Shown: in pieces, positions 16,731 to 27,600 of the stretch
Numbering within the stretch: position 1 is the first letter of the stretch
How the letters are laid out: every line of letters starts with the position of its first letter
NCBI GenBank assembly: GCA_021298315.1
Contig: JAJTFC010000009.1
Span: 1-64,000 of the forward strand
From: Planctomycetaceae bacterium
GTDB taxonomy: Bacteria; Planctomycetota; Planctomycetia; Pirellulales; Pirellulaceae
Length of the DNA stretch: 64,000 nucleotides
Reading direction: 5' to 3'
Translations under genes and position numbers: made by a program
The notes under the pieces: generated by a model
What the model was told of the DNA's origin: nothing
The model's database searches: none
Seen by the model: the letters and a program-made list of their open reading frames with translations, nothing else

Positions 16731-18239
16731 ATGAAGTTTAATTCGGATGAGATTGCCAGCGTCATTCAGAAGGAAATCGAGCAATTCGGTAGCCAGATCG
16801 ATGTGCGCGAAGTCGGTACGGTGCTCGAGGTCGGTGACGGGATCGCTCGCGTGTACGGACTCTCGGGAGTCATGTCCGGCGAAATGGTCGAGTTCCCCAG
16901 CGGAGTGATCGGACTGGCTTTTAACCTCGAAGAAAAGTCGGTCGGTGTGATCATCCTCGGGGATTACCTGAGCATCAAGGAAGGGGACGAAGTCCGAGCT
17001 CTCGGAACCCTCTTGAGCGTTCCTGCAGGGGATGCTGTGATCGGGCGTGTATTGGATCCACTGGGAAATCCCATCGATGGCAAAGGCCCGGTTAACACGA
17101 ATGTCCGCAGACCTGTTGAAATCATCGCCACGGGGGTTGCCGAGCGTCATCCGGTCAACGAACCGATGCAGACCGGGATCAAAGCCATCGATGCGATGAC
17201 CCCCATTGGGCGAGGGCAACGGGAACTGATCATCGGTGACCGCAAGACCGGTAAGACAGCCATTGCGATCGATGCGATCATCAACCAGAAAGGAAAAGGC
17301 GTTAAGTGCTTCTATGTCGCGATCGGACAGAAAGAGTCCTCGGTGGCCCTGCTGATCGATGCCTTGGAAAAAGCCGGAGCCATGGACTATACGACCGTTA
17401 TCGTCTCGGGTGCTAGCTCCCCTGCTCCGCTCCAATACGTGGCACCCTATGCGGGAACCGCCATGGCCGAGCATTTCATGTTCAACGGCCAGCATGCCCT
17501 GATCGTCTATGATGACTTGAGCAAACAAGCTGTCGCTTATCGTCAGTTGAGCTTGCTCATGCGTCGTCCACCTGGACGTGAAGCGTTTCCTGGGGACGTC
17601 TTCTATTGCCATAGCCGTCTCCTGGAACGTTCCGCGAAGCTTTCGAAGGAACTCGGGAGCGGGTCGATTACGAGCCTTCCAATCATCGAAACGCTCGAAG
17701 GTGAAGTTTCTGCTTACATTCCAACGAATGTGATTTCGATTACCGACGGTCAAATTTATCTGCAACCTGACTTGTTCTTTGCCGGTATTCGACCTGCGAT
17801 GAACGTCGGTATTTCGGTTTCTCGCGTCGGTGGTAACGCACAGATCAAAGCGATGAAGAAAGTTGCCGGTGGTCTGCGTTTGGACTTGGCTGCTTTCCGC
17901 GAGCTTGAAGCTTTCGCTCAGCTTGGTACTGAACTTGATCCTGCGACTCAAGCCAAACTCGATCGTGGTTACCGAATGGTTGAGTTGCTCAAGCAACCTC
18001 AGTTCCAGCCTATGGACGTAGCCGAGCAGATCGTCAGTATTTACGCCGGTACGCGGGGACATTTGGACGATATCCCGGTTGCCAAGGTTCGTGAATTCGA
18101 AACCGGCCTGCTGGATTTCTTGCGAGATCGCAAGGGCGATGTATTGCAAAAGATCAAAGATGTCGGCGATCTGACCCCGGAGATCGAGGAGTTGATCAAG
18201 TCGACCATTGCTGCCTTCAAGGCGACCTTCCGAGCGTAA
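16731..18239 (+). CDS. atpA: F1Fo ATP synthase subunit alpha
   Basis: This 502-residue non-catalytic nucleotide-binding subunit of F1 has the Walker A loop [15 protein letters not shown] near residue 170 and the family signature [20 protein letters not shown]. The N-terminal beta-barrel ([24 protein letters not shown]) and the C-terminal helical domain are complete. It is the first F1 head gene, followed by gamma, beta and epsilon. Confidence 0.98.
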   Translation: MKFNSDEIASVIQKEIEQFGSQIDVREVGTVLEVGDGIARVYGLSGVMSGEMVEFPSGVIGLAFNLEEKSVGVIILGDYLSIKEGDEVRALGTLLSVPAGDAVIGRVLDPLGNPIDGKGPVNTNVRRPVEIIATGVAERHPVNEPMQTGIKAIDAMTPIGRGQRELIIGDRKTGKTAIAIDAIINQKGKGVKCFYVAIGQKESSVALLIDALEKAGAMDYTTVIVSGASSPAPLQYVAPYAGTAMAEHFMFNGQHALIVYDDLSKQAVAYRQLSLLMRRPPGREAFPGDVFYCHSRLLERSAKLSKELGSGSITSLPIIETLEGEVSAYIPTNVISITDGQIYLQPDLFFAGIRPAMNVGISVSRVGGNAQIKAMKKVAGGLRLDLAAFRELEAFAQLGTELDPATQAKLDRGYRMVELLKQPQFQPMDVAEQIVSIYAGTRGHLDDIPVAKVREFETGLLDFLRDRKGDVLQKIKDVGDLTPEIEELIKSTIAAFKATFRA

Positions 18240-18277
18240 GGAAAGCGAGCTAGGGTCAGCCCTAGGGAATAAAAACT

Positions 18278-19174
18278 ATGGCAAATATTCGCCAACTCGA
18301 TAAGCGCAGAAAAAGCGTTCGCAACATCCGCAAGATCACCCGCACCATGGAACTCATTGCAACCGCAAGGTTCAAGAAGGCCATGGATCGGGCTTCGGCT
18401 GCCACCGATTACACCAAGCGAATTACGCAGATTGTGCAAGACTTGGCAAATAGCGGAACGAGCGTTAGCCATCCGCTACTCCAAGCTCACGATGTGATCA
18501 AAGCAGTCGACATCTTGGTGCTCACTGCCAATCGAGGTCTGTGTGGAGGCTATAACGGATCGATCGTTCGCGTCGCCTCGCAACGTCGAAACGAGATTCT
18601 GGAACAAGCCAACGCAGGTCAAACATCCGTTAGCGGCAAACGGGGTATTACGGCTTTTCGGTTCGCCGGGGTGCCTATCGAGAAGAGCTACACTCAATTC
18701 GATGACCAGCCGAGTTTCGAGGAAGTTGCGAAAATTGCAGACGAACTCATCTACAGGTATGTCTCCGGACAAGTCGACCGAGTCGACGTGGCTTATACCA
18801 AGTTCGTGAGCAGTTCCAAGCAACTGCCAGTTGTTGAGACCCTGCTTCCCTTTTCAGGATTCGAAGTCGGTAGCAAGCAAACGCCCGTGGGTGGGTCCGA
18901 GCCAGGGACGATTCGCGACGATTATGAATTCCTTCCGAATGCATCGGCTATTTTGCAGGAAGTGGTTCCGGCAAGTTTTAGAGCTCGGCTCTTTAAGTGC
19001 TTTCTCGATGCGGCCGTTAGCGAACAAATCGCTCGAATGGTTGCGATGAAAAGCGCTACGGAAAACGCAGGGGACATCATCAAGTCCTTGTCGAGAACGT
19101 ACAACCGCGCTCGGCAAAGCAAGATTACCCAAGAAATCATGGAAATCATCGGTGGTGTTGAAGCCCTCGGCTAA
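18278..19174 (+). CDS. atpG: F1Fo ATP synthase subunit gamma
   Basis: This 298-residue protein forms the rotating central shaft of F1. The N-terminal helix (RRKSVRNIRKITRTMELIATARFKKA) and the C-terminal helix (MKSATENAGDIIKSLSRTYNRARQSKITQEIMEIIGG) that pair as the shaft coiled coil are both intact. The LTANRGLCGGYN segment is a family hallmark. The length is close to the bacterial norm. It lies 38 bp after atpA and 75 bp before atpD. Confidence 0.97.
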   Translation: MANIRQLDKRRKSVRNIRKITRTMELIATARFKKAMDRASAATDYTKRITQIVQDLANSGTSVSHPLLQAHDVIKAVDILVLTANRGLCGGYNGSIVRVASQRRNEILEQANAGQTSVSGKRGITAFRFAGVPIEKSYTQFDDQPSFEEVAKIADELIYRYVSGQVDRVDVAYTKFVSSSKQLPVVETLLPFSGFEVGSKQTPVGGSEPGTIRDDYEFLPNASAILQEVVPASFRARLFKCFLDAAVSEQIARMVAMKSATENAGDIIKSLSRTYNRARQSKITQEIMEIIGGVEALG

Positions 19175-19237
19175 GCTCCTGGTGAATTTTCGCAAAACAT
19201 CAATTATTCAATTAGACATTCGAACATAGGCAATTAA

Positions 19238-20704
<1,467 letters not shown>

Positions 20705-20706
20705 CC

Positions 20707-21105
20707 ATGAGTACCGATACGGCAGTTCACTGCATCGTCGTGACCCCCGAAAAAACCGAATTGGACGTTCAGTGCGATTCGGTCAAACTTCCGATGTATG
20801 ACGGTGAGTTGGGAGTTTTGCCTGGTCGCGCCCCGATGGTCGGCAGGCTAGGTTATGGCCTGATGACATTGAACACAGGCGCCAGCCAAGAACGTTGGTT
20901 CATCGATGGCGGTTTTGTTCAAGTCACTCGCGACGGTGTCTATGTGCTGACCAATAGGTTGATCAAGCCTGAGCAGATCGATCGACAAGAAGCTCAGGAG
21001 GATCTCAGGAAGGCCACCGAGATGGTTGCAAACACACCCGAGACCAGGGCGGTCAGAGAACGAGCGATCACACAAGCTCGTGGCAAACTTAGGGTCAGTA
21101 GTTAA
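20707..21105 (+). CDS. atpC: F1Fo ATP synthase subunit epsilon
   Basis: This 132-residue protein has the N-terminal beta-sandwich of epsilon (CIVVTPEKTELDVQCDSVKLPMYDGELGVLPGRAPMVGRLGYG) and a C-terminal helical hairpin (RQEAQEDLRKATEMVANTPETRAVRERAI) that can act as a ratchet-type inhibitor of ATP hydrolysis. It is the last gene of the atp operon proper. dapA follows 18 bp later on the same strand with no visible terminator between them. Confidence 0.95.
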   Translation: MSTDTAVHCIVVTPEKTELDVQCDSVKLPMYDGELGVLPGRAPMVGRLGYGLMTLNTGASQERWFIDGGFVQVTRDGVYVLTNRLIKPEQIDRQEAQEDLRKATEMVANTPETRAVRERAITQARGKLRVSS

Positions 21106-21123
21106 CTTTAAAAGGCATCAGCC

Positions 21124-22017
21124 ATGGGTACTCGCAAGGGAAGCGATTTTGCCGGCGTAGGGGTTGCGATCGTCACGCCTTTCAAAGGGGGCAAACTAGA
21201 CGTTCCGCGACTGCAGGAGCAAATCGACTTTCAAATCAAATCCGGGGTGACTTTTTTGGTTCCCGTTGGAACCACAGGCGAGTCCCCTACCCTATCGCAC
21301 GATGAACACGAGCGAGTCATCAGCGAAGTCGTGCAAGCTGCCCGAGGACGATGCAAAGTCATGGCAGGCACCGGCAGCAATTGCACTGCCGAGGCGCTGC
21401 GACTGACTCGATGGGCGGCCAAAGAAGGTGCGGATGCCTCGTTGCAAGTCGCCCCCTATTACAACAAACCCACCCAGCGTGGGTTCTATGAACATTTCAA
21501 AGCCATCGCGCTGGATGTGGGGATTCCACACTGCGTCTATAACATTCCTGGCAGGTCGGCCAAGAACATCGAGCCCGAAACGATCGCCAAGCTTGCGGAT
21601 CTTCCGAACATTACCATGGTCAAGGAAGCCACTGGATCGTTGGACCAGTGCTCTCAAATTCTCAACACCACCAACCTGACGGTCCTCAGCGGAGACGACT
21701 CTCTGACTCTACCGATGATGAGTATTGGGGCCGAGGGTGTTATCTCTGTGGCGGGAAACATTGTTCCCCATGATCTTTTGGCGATGGTCAAGGCGGCACT
21801 GGCGGGGGATTTCTCCAAGGCTGCGACCTTGCATCACAAACTCTTCCCGCTTTGCCGTGACATGCTTTCGCTTGCCACGAATCCAATCCCGGTCAAAGGT
21901 GCCATGAAATTGCTGGGCCGGGATACCGGTGAGCTCCGTTTGCCCATGACCGAACTTGAGCCCAAAGAGTTCGAGCAATTGAGATTGACCCTCTCTCGTT
22001 ACGGGTTGATCGGCTGA
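21124..22017 (+). CDS. dapA: 4-hydroxy-tetrahydrodipicolinate synthase
   Basis: This 297-residue class I aldolase condenses pyruvate with aspartate semialdehyde in lysine and meso-diaminopimelate synthesis. Visible motifs are [14 protein letters not shown] near residue 55, the Tyr in VYNIPGRS, and the Schiff-base Lys in [12 protein letters not shown]. The length fits. Relatives such as N-acetylneuraminate lyase share the fold, but GTTGE and the rest favour DapA. It lies 18 bp after atpC and may be co-transcribed with the ATP synthase genes, an unusual pairing that need not be functional. Confidence 0.92.
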   Translation: MGTRKGSDFAGVGVAIVTPFKGGKLDVPRLQEQIDFQIKSGVTFLVPVGTTGESPTLSHDEHERVISEVVQAARGRCKVMAGTGSNCTAEALRLTRWAAKEGADASLQVAPYYNKPTQRGFYEHFKAIALDVGIPHCVYNIPGRSAKNIEPETIAKLADLPNITMVKEATGSLDQCSQILNTTNLTVLSGDDSLTLPMMSIGAEGVISVAGNIVPHDLLAMVKAALAGDFSKAATLHHKLFPLCRDMLSLATNPIPVKGAMKLLGRDTGELRLPMTELEPKEFEQLRLTLSRYGLIG

Positions 22018-22085
22018 TGGGAATTGCCCTGCGGAATGAAGTTGACGTTCCTAAGCAATTGAATGATTGCGCCTGCTAAACTCCT

Positions 22086-22126
22086 TTCGAGCACGAGCAC
22101 CGTTTCACTGAGCACGAGCACGGTGC
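22086..22126 (+). repeat. Short GAGCAC-type relative of the 253-bp repeat arm
   Basis: The sequence CGAGCACGAGCACCG-TTTCACTG-AGCACGAGCACG has the same layout as one arm of the 253-bp repeats (CGAGTACGAGTACCG-TTTCACTG-AGTACG...). Every GTAC is changed to GCAC. It lies in the 186-bp gap between the convergent genes dapA and the second kinase. Nothing else is visible in that gap. Confidence 0.65.
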
Positions 22127-22203
22127 AGCCAGGCCCAAAACAAATCGTCTTGAGCCACTAAAATACACGAAGAACCTTTTCTTCAAGAACAGTATCGTTG
22201 TCA

Positions 22204-23751
22204 CTAAGAATTGCGATAGGAAAAAAGGTTTCGTACTTTGAAGATCAAACTCGTGAGGATCAAGCACTCTACGAGCAAAAGGCTGACGAAGATGAAACGA
22301 AAATCGGTTCTCTCCATCGAAGGGTCATTTAGGGTTTCGGTCAATATCACGAATGCGCCGATGCATGCGATGGTCATCAGCAGAACAAATCGGGTTCTGT
22401 AGAACAAAGCACTCACGGTGATCATCACGGGATAGGCTATGAGCAAGAGACTTCTTGGAGCTTGAGCATTTGCGATCAGCACGCTCACGAAGGACACATC
22501 GACAAGCCCCCAAAGAACAGCCGGAGTCGATGGTCTCTTGACCCGAAAAACGGCTTGCTGCAAGGGTACGCATAGTATCAGCCAAGTCATCAAAAGAGAT
22601 ATTTGCTGAATGAGGTTTGAGTGCGAATAGCCCAGGAGATGCGATAGAATCACGATGAGAGTGACCGTCAAAATCGCCGTCACATGCGAGAACAATCCCG
22701 GCTCTTCTCGCCACCAACGAATCGTCTTATCCCAGAGCGATGTCGTCGGGGTCGTGATTGCACTTCCCTCCATCCAGCGATTAAGGTCTTCGGCAAATTC
22801 CGAAGCGCTCGAGTACCTTTGCTCGGGTTTTTTTGCCAAAGCTCTCATGCAGATCGCATCGAGTTCGCGATCGATGTGCTTGTTGATTCGCGAAGGACGA
22901 ACTGGCTCACGATCCTTGAGTTGAATCATGATGTCAAAGCTGTTTTCCCCGATAAAGGGAGATCTACCTGTGAGCAAGAAATACAATACAGCTCCTAACG
23001 AGTAGATGTCCGAAAGTCGAAAGTCAACGGATCGGTGGGTATGCAATTGTTCGGGAGCCATATAGGCCGGTGTGCCGATGACCATTCCACTGACCGTCAA
23101 ATCCGATGGAGCATGGGTCGATTTGGCAAGTCCAAAGTCGATCAGTACAGGTTTCCCGTGGACATCGATCAGAATGTTGCTGGGCTTGATGTCCCTATGC
23201 GAGACACCTCGTTCATGCGCGTACTGCAAGGCCTGAGCCAATTCGTAAACCAGCTTGACCTTCGCAGTACTGGATAGATTACTGCTTCCGATGCGGGATA
23301 ATGGTATTCCATCGACAAAGGCCATCGTGAAATACACAAGCTGTTTCTCTTGTCCTACTTCATAGATCGGAATGATGTTGGGATGGAGTAGATTGGCCGC
23401 GACCTGAGCTTCTCTGCGAAATCGTGCAACCTCGATTTCATCGGCCAATTCGCCGGAACGAATGATTTTCAACGCGACGATGCGATCGAGCTGCCTGTCA
23501 CGAGCTCGATAGACGACTCCCATCCCGCCGCGATCGATCTGATCGATGATTTCATAATGTCCCCAGTTGGCTGGTAGCTCGGACTTGATCGTTTCTCGAG
23601 AGATCGTTAGCTCTTGATGTATCTCCCAGCATTCGGTGATCTGATCCTTCCATTGCGGATACTCCAATGCCAGAGCCTGTAGCTTTTCGACCGCCTTTGG
23701 ATCGCTATCAAGACGAAGTACTTCTGTCAGGACTTGATCGAGTTCCATCAT
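22204..23751 (-). CDS. Membrane-bound Hanks-type Ser/Thr protein kinase
   Basis: In this 515-residue protein a full kinase domain spans roughly residues 65-330. It has GGMGVVYRA, the ATP-binding Lys in VALKII, HRDIKPSNIL, a canonical DFG (IDFGLAKS), APE (YMAPEQL) and the C-lobe. It is followed by about six hydrophobic membrane segments (LFSHVTAILTVTLIVILSHLLGY onward). The first 60 residues form a small N-terminal helical region. There is no sensor domain beyond the membrane part. It lies 25 bp downstream of an ECF sigma-factor gene on the same strand, so the two are almost certainly one operon, the second such sigma/kinase pair in this window. Confidence 0.94.
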   Translation of the reverse strand: MMELDQVLTEVLRLDSDPKAVEKLQALALEYPQWKDQITECWEIHQELTISRETIKSELPANWGHYEIIDQIDRGGMGVVYRARDRQLDRIVALKIIRSGELADEIEVARFRREAQVAANLLHPNIIPIYEVGQEKQLVYFTMAFVDGIPLSRIGSSNLSSTAKVKLVYELAQALQYAHERGVSHRDIKPSNILIDVHGKPVLIDFGLAKSTHAPSDLTVSGMVIGTPAYMAPEQLHTHRSVDFRLSDIYSLGAVLYFLLTGRSPFIGENSFDIMIQLKDREPVRPSRINKHIDRELDAICMRALAKKPEQRYSSASEFAEDLNRWMEGSAITTPTTSLWDKTIRWWREEPGLFSHVTAILTVTLIVILSHLLGYSHSNLIQQISLLMTWLILCVPLQQAVFRVKRPSTPAVLWGLVDVSFVSVLIANAQAPRSLLLIAYPVMITVSALFYRTRFVLLMTIACIGAFVILTETLNDPSMERTDFRFIFVSLLLVECLILTSLIFKVRNLFSYRNS

Positions 23752-23776
23752 TTAACCCACAAATGAGTTACAGGTT

Positions 23777-24313
23777 TCATCGTTCGATCTCAGTGCGCAG
23801 AACCTTCATGCCTCGGTAAATCAAGCCCGCGATGGCTTCGGGCTTCTTGTCCATCACGGCACCGATTTCTTCCAAGCTTTTGTCTTCCCAGTATCGCAAC
23901 AGGATTGCACGCCGCTGATCGAGGGTGAGCGATTCCAAAACTTTCAGCATACGCTCCTTCTCTTCATCCATTTGTGCATTGTAGGATGGACTTGGGAGGT
24001 TCTCAGGGATGTTCATCGCTGCATGGGATAGACGGAAGGAAGCGAGTTCTTTTTCCCGGGCAATTTCCCGACGACCACTATGGTATCTGCGTAATAGTCC
24101 CCTGGCCAAATTCCAAAGAATCGCCTTAAGCCATCCTGCTTTTTCTGCATCCGATTCGCCACGGTACTGAGATTGCGCTTCGATAGCCTTGAGCATCGTC
24201 TGCTGAACCAAATCCGAAGCGTCCAGCTTTTGTCTCAAGTCCGCGTAAAGCATCTGATTGGCTAATGCTTTAAGGAAGGGTCGAAATCGTTGAAGATCTT
24301 CTTGGGGTTCCAT
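23777..24313 (-). CDS. ECF-type RNA polymerase sigma factor
   Basis: Using the ATG at 24313 (the track starts at a TTG two codons earlier) gives 178 residues. Region 2 includes LDASDLVQQTMLKAIEAQSQYRG and AGWLKAILWNLARGLLRRY. Region 4 is the helix-turn-helix LTLDQRRAILLRYWEDKSLEEIGAVMDKKPEAIAGLIYRGMKVLR. It belongs to the planctomycete-rich ECF factors that sit next to Ser/Thr kinases. The kinase gene follows 25 bp downstream, and phosphorylation of the sigma factor is a reasonable but untested idea. It is divergent from the giant membrane-protein gene. Confidence 0.92.
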   Translation of the reverse strand: MEPQEDLQRFRPFLKALANQMLYADLRQKLDASDLVQQTMLKAIEAQSQYRGESDAEKAGWLKAILWNLARGLLRRYHSGRREIAREKELASFRLSHAAMNIPENLPSPSYNAQMDEEKERMLKVLESLTLDQRRAILLRYWEDKSLEEIGAVMDKKPEAIAGLIYRGMKVLRTEIER

Positions 24314-24677
24314 GGACAAAAACTAGGGAGCCTGCGTTCTCTCGTTGTCAAATGCTTTCATCAATCCTGCGACCGGCCAATCGTTTACAGATCGTTTTGA
24401 CAGGTCGCTGGGATAAAAGTTTAGCGGTTTTAGAATGATTGATGCACCGCCTACCCTCCCAATGCAATCAACGTTTTATGAATCCTGGTGGAAACCACTA
24501 CAAAATCAACGGCTACGGGCCCGATTCCCAGATTTCCGGTTCGTTCTTAGAAAATAGATCCATTTAAATCTTCACTTTTTGAGTTTTCTCGCGTCATGCT
24601 AAATCAAAATTAGCATCCATGTTCTTAGGGGACTTTCCCTTCATTTACTGCATATTCGTGAATGCGAGAGCGTGCTC
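24314..24677. other. Divergent intergenic region, no gene seen
   Basis: These 364 bp separate the sigma-factor gene from the giant membrane-protein gene, which point away from each other, so both promoters should lie here. I see no tRNA or convincing small ORF. The only structure is a perfect seven-base inverted repeat, ATGCTAA-ATCAAAA-TTAGCAT, at 24596-24616, about 60 bp before the giant gene. It could be an operator. Confidence 0.4.
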
Positions 24678-27600
24678 ATGGATTGGATCATCCTAACTGT
24701 CATCAGTTTTATCCTTTGGGCCGCCGTAGGTCATGTGTTCTGGCTGGCTCTGAGCTGGCCATTTAGCCAGATGTCATCGAGGCGTTGCTCGGAATGTGGA
24801 GGCCCTCTTGGTCTTAACGATAAGGCTTGCCGTTCCTGCGGTTGGACTTCGGTACCCATCGATGTCAAAAGGAGTCTTCGCAACGCTCGCCAGACGCTTG
24901 ATGCGGCTTTGAAAAGGCAGTTAATCGATCAAGAAACCTTTGATCGAGGGCTCCAAGTTCTCGCAAATCTGGAAAAACGACTGGATTCAGAGAGACTCCA
25001 AGGGGTCGGTTTTTCGCATCAGGCACCGTCAACGAAGCTTGAGAATCGACCCTCCAGCCCATCGACGAATGTTCCTCAGGAGACGATTTCCCCTAAGGTG
25101 ATTCTGCGGCCAAAACCGCCGGTCGTCGATTCTCCACAAGTACCCTTACCCCAAGCGACAACCGCAGTGCCCGCCGAGGTTCATGCCTTGGATCGGGAAT
25201 ACAAAGAAGAGAAACCAAAAGAAAAACTTGTACCGAGTAAACCCACTCGAACCTGGACTCAAGTGCTCGGTGCTTTCATGGAGGAAAGCAACATCCGGTG
25301 GGGCGAGATCATCGGTGGTCTGTTAATCGTCTGCTGCTCGACGGCTTTGGTCATCAGTTTTTGGGAGCACATTGCAACCCGTCCATGGCTTAAGTTTTCA
25401 ATCTTCACGGGAATCAACGTGTCGACCTTGGGATTGGGGTTGTATGCTTGGCATCGCTGGAAGCTGCCGACGACGAGCAAAGGGATTCTGTTGATCGGCA
25501 TGATGCAATTGCCACTTAACTTCTTAGCCTTTGCACTATTTACGAAGGGTTTGCCTTGGGATTGGCCAACCGTTGCCGGAGAGATGCTGTCGATGGCAAT
25601 TCTCGGTGGTTTGGCTTACATGGCCGCTAAGATCCTCACGCCAGGGGCCGTCGGTATCGCTACATGCACACCTGTGATCTTCGGTCTTGCAAACCTTTTG
25701 ATTAGGCGTACTGTCGGGGAGTCCGAGGGTTTTCCGGTTCTTTATGCATGGGCATTAGGATTGACGGGGCTTTATGCCATCGGTGTGTTATGGATCAGAA
25801 GACCACTGATTCGAGATGCCCAAGGGTCTTTCGCACCTGCTTTGGAGTTTCTCGCACTGAGCACTTTCGGCTTGATTCTATCGGTTGGACTTTTGTTGCG
25901 TTGTACTGGCCATCCGATGGAAGCCTTTCGGATGCTCAGTCCTCTATGGACACTGATGGCAATTCCATCGCTTTTGATCGCTTTGGATATCGGACAGCGA
26001 ATCAAAAAGGAGTCGAGTCTTCAAGTTCCGATACTATTGCTGGGAGTTGCTTCGATCGCACTTGGGGGGATTGCAGTCATGTTCTCATGGCCTGCACCCT
26101 TGTTGATGATCGCAACGGGCATTGGGTTGCTCGTCATGATTGCGATCGGAGGCGTCTTGATGCGTCATGCGGGTTTGGTTTACCCAGCCAGTATCACGCT
26201 GAGTTTTTTGGTCGTACTGGCTTGGTATGGTCTGAATCATCAAATCCCATGGATGAACCAATCGACCCAGTCGCTAATCGACACTTTGGCTACTCCGACA
26301 AGCGGTTTTGTTTGGGTCGGATACAGCCTTGTTTGTGCAGTGGTTTCGATGCTCTTTACGGCTCTGCGGAAGCCTACGGTTGCGACAGGGGTGCTCAGGT
26401 CTGCGTTCATCAGCGGTGCACTGGGCACGATAGTTCTAACTGCATTTGGATTTGGCCGCGAAGCTTATTCGACCAGTCTTGGAACCATCTATGGACTCTA
26501 TGCCGTTGCTGCATTTGCTCTGGCAACACTTCGACGTAAACCTTCTCTAGAGATAGTAGCGATCGTCTTCCTCGTCGCGGCAAGCTTCCAATGGTTCATC
26601 GTCGGTTGGGCTGGATTTGATTTTGCGGTGCCAATTTACCAATGTTTGCTTGCGATTGCAGTGAGCCTCATCGTTGGGATGCTTGCTCAACATGCACTAG
26701 GTTTTCCCCAAAGTCCAGAAAGACCAGTTGTTATTGCCGGATTGATCTCTTTGATCGTCTTTACTACAGATACTCTTACATGGACAAACAGTTTCAATCC
26801 ATTGCTCACAGCGAGTCTTCTTTGGTTCCTATATGCTTGGATGGGATCCGATAAAAACTACTGGCGGATTTCCCAACTGGTAGCGATTGCAAGTTCGACC
26901 GTCGGTTTAGTGACGGTATGCAAGTCCGCAAATTGGTGGGCAACTTCATCTGCTGAAAGTTGGCTGTGCTTTGTTCATCCGATGTTCTTGCAGTACTTGG
27001 CTTTAAGTTTCTTTCTCGTAGGACTCGCCCTGGTCGCGTTATCAGAAGTCTTGCGTCATTCGACAAAGCTCGCATTGGCTAATATCGTTGGCCCTCTAGT
27101 GCAAATGCATGATCTGAGCATTGCGAAACTGCTTGTCGGTAGCGGAGCGGTGCTGGCACTGGGGGTCATGGTCTATGGTGCGATCCCTGGTGTGAGTCAA
27201 GAAATCATACCTCGCGATGCCTTAGCCCGAACCCAATTGATTACGTACACCCAAGCGGGCTTGCAGGTCGAACGCATGGTTCCTGATTTGGGCTCTCTTG
27301 AATTGTCCGGGATTCCCCATGCAGCGGCCTCTTGGGGGATTGGAAGCGACAAGTATCGCGTTTGGGGGCTTCCCCCAATCCTTGCCGTTTGGACTCTAGG
27401 GATCGTCGCCTGCTTGAGCCTCTGTCGGTCTATTCGGAATCAAAGCGATGAGAGTTGGCGAGACTGGATCGGTATCAGCGCAACGATCCTGCTGGCGATT
27501 TGGTACCCCTTATCCACCTTGGCTGAGCCAAGCATATCGGTTGCATCTTCATTGCGTTGGCTGACGGCGGCTGTTTTCTTCCTGGCTTGCTTGATCCTAT

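Noticed and set aside
16656-18149. 497-residue ORF antisense to atpA
   Set aside because: atpA on the plus strand is unmistakable; the antisense frame is open only because of its codon composition.
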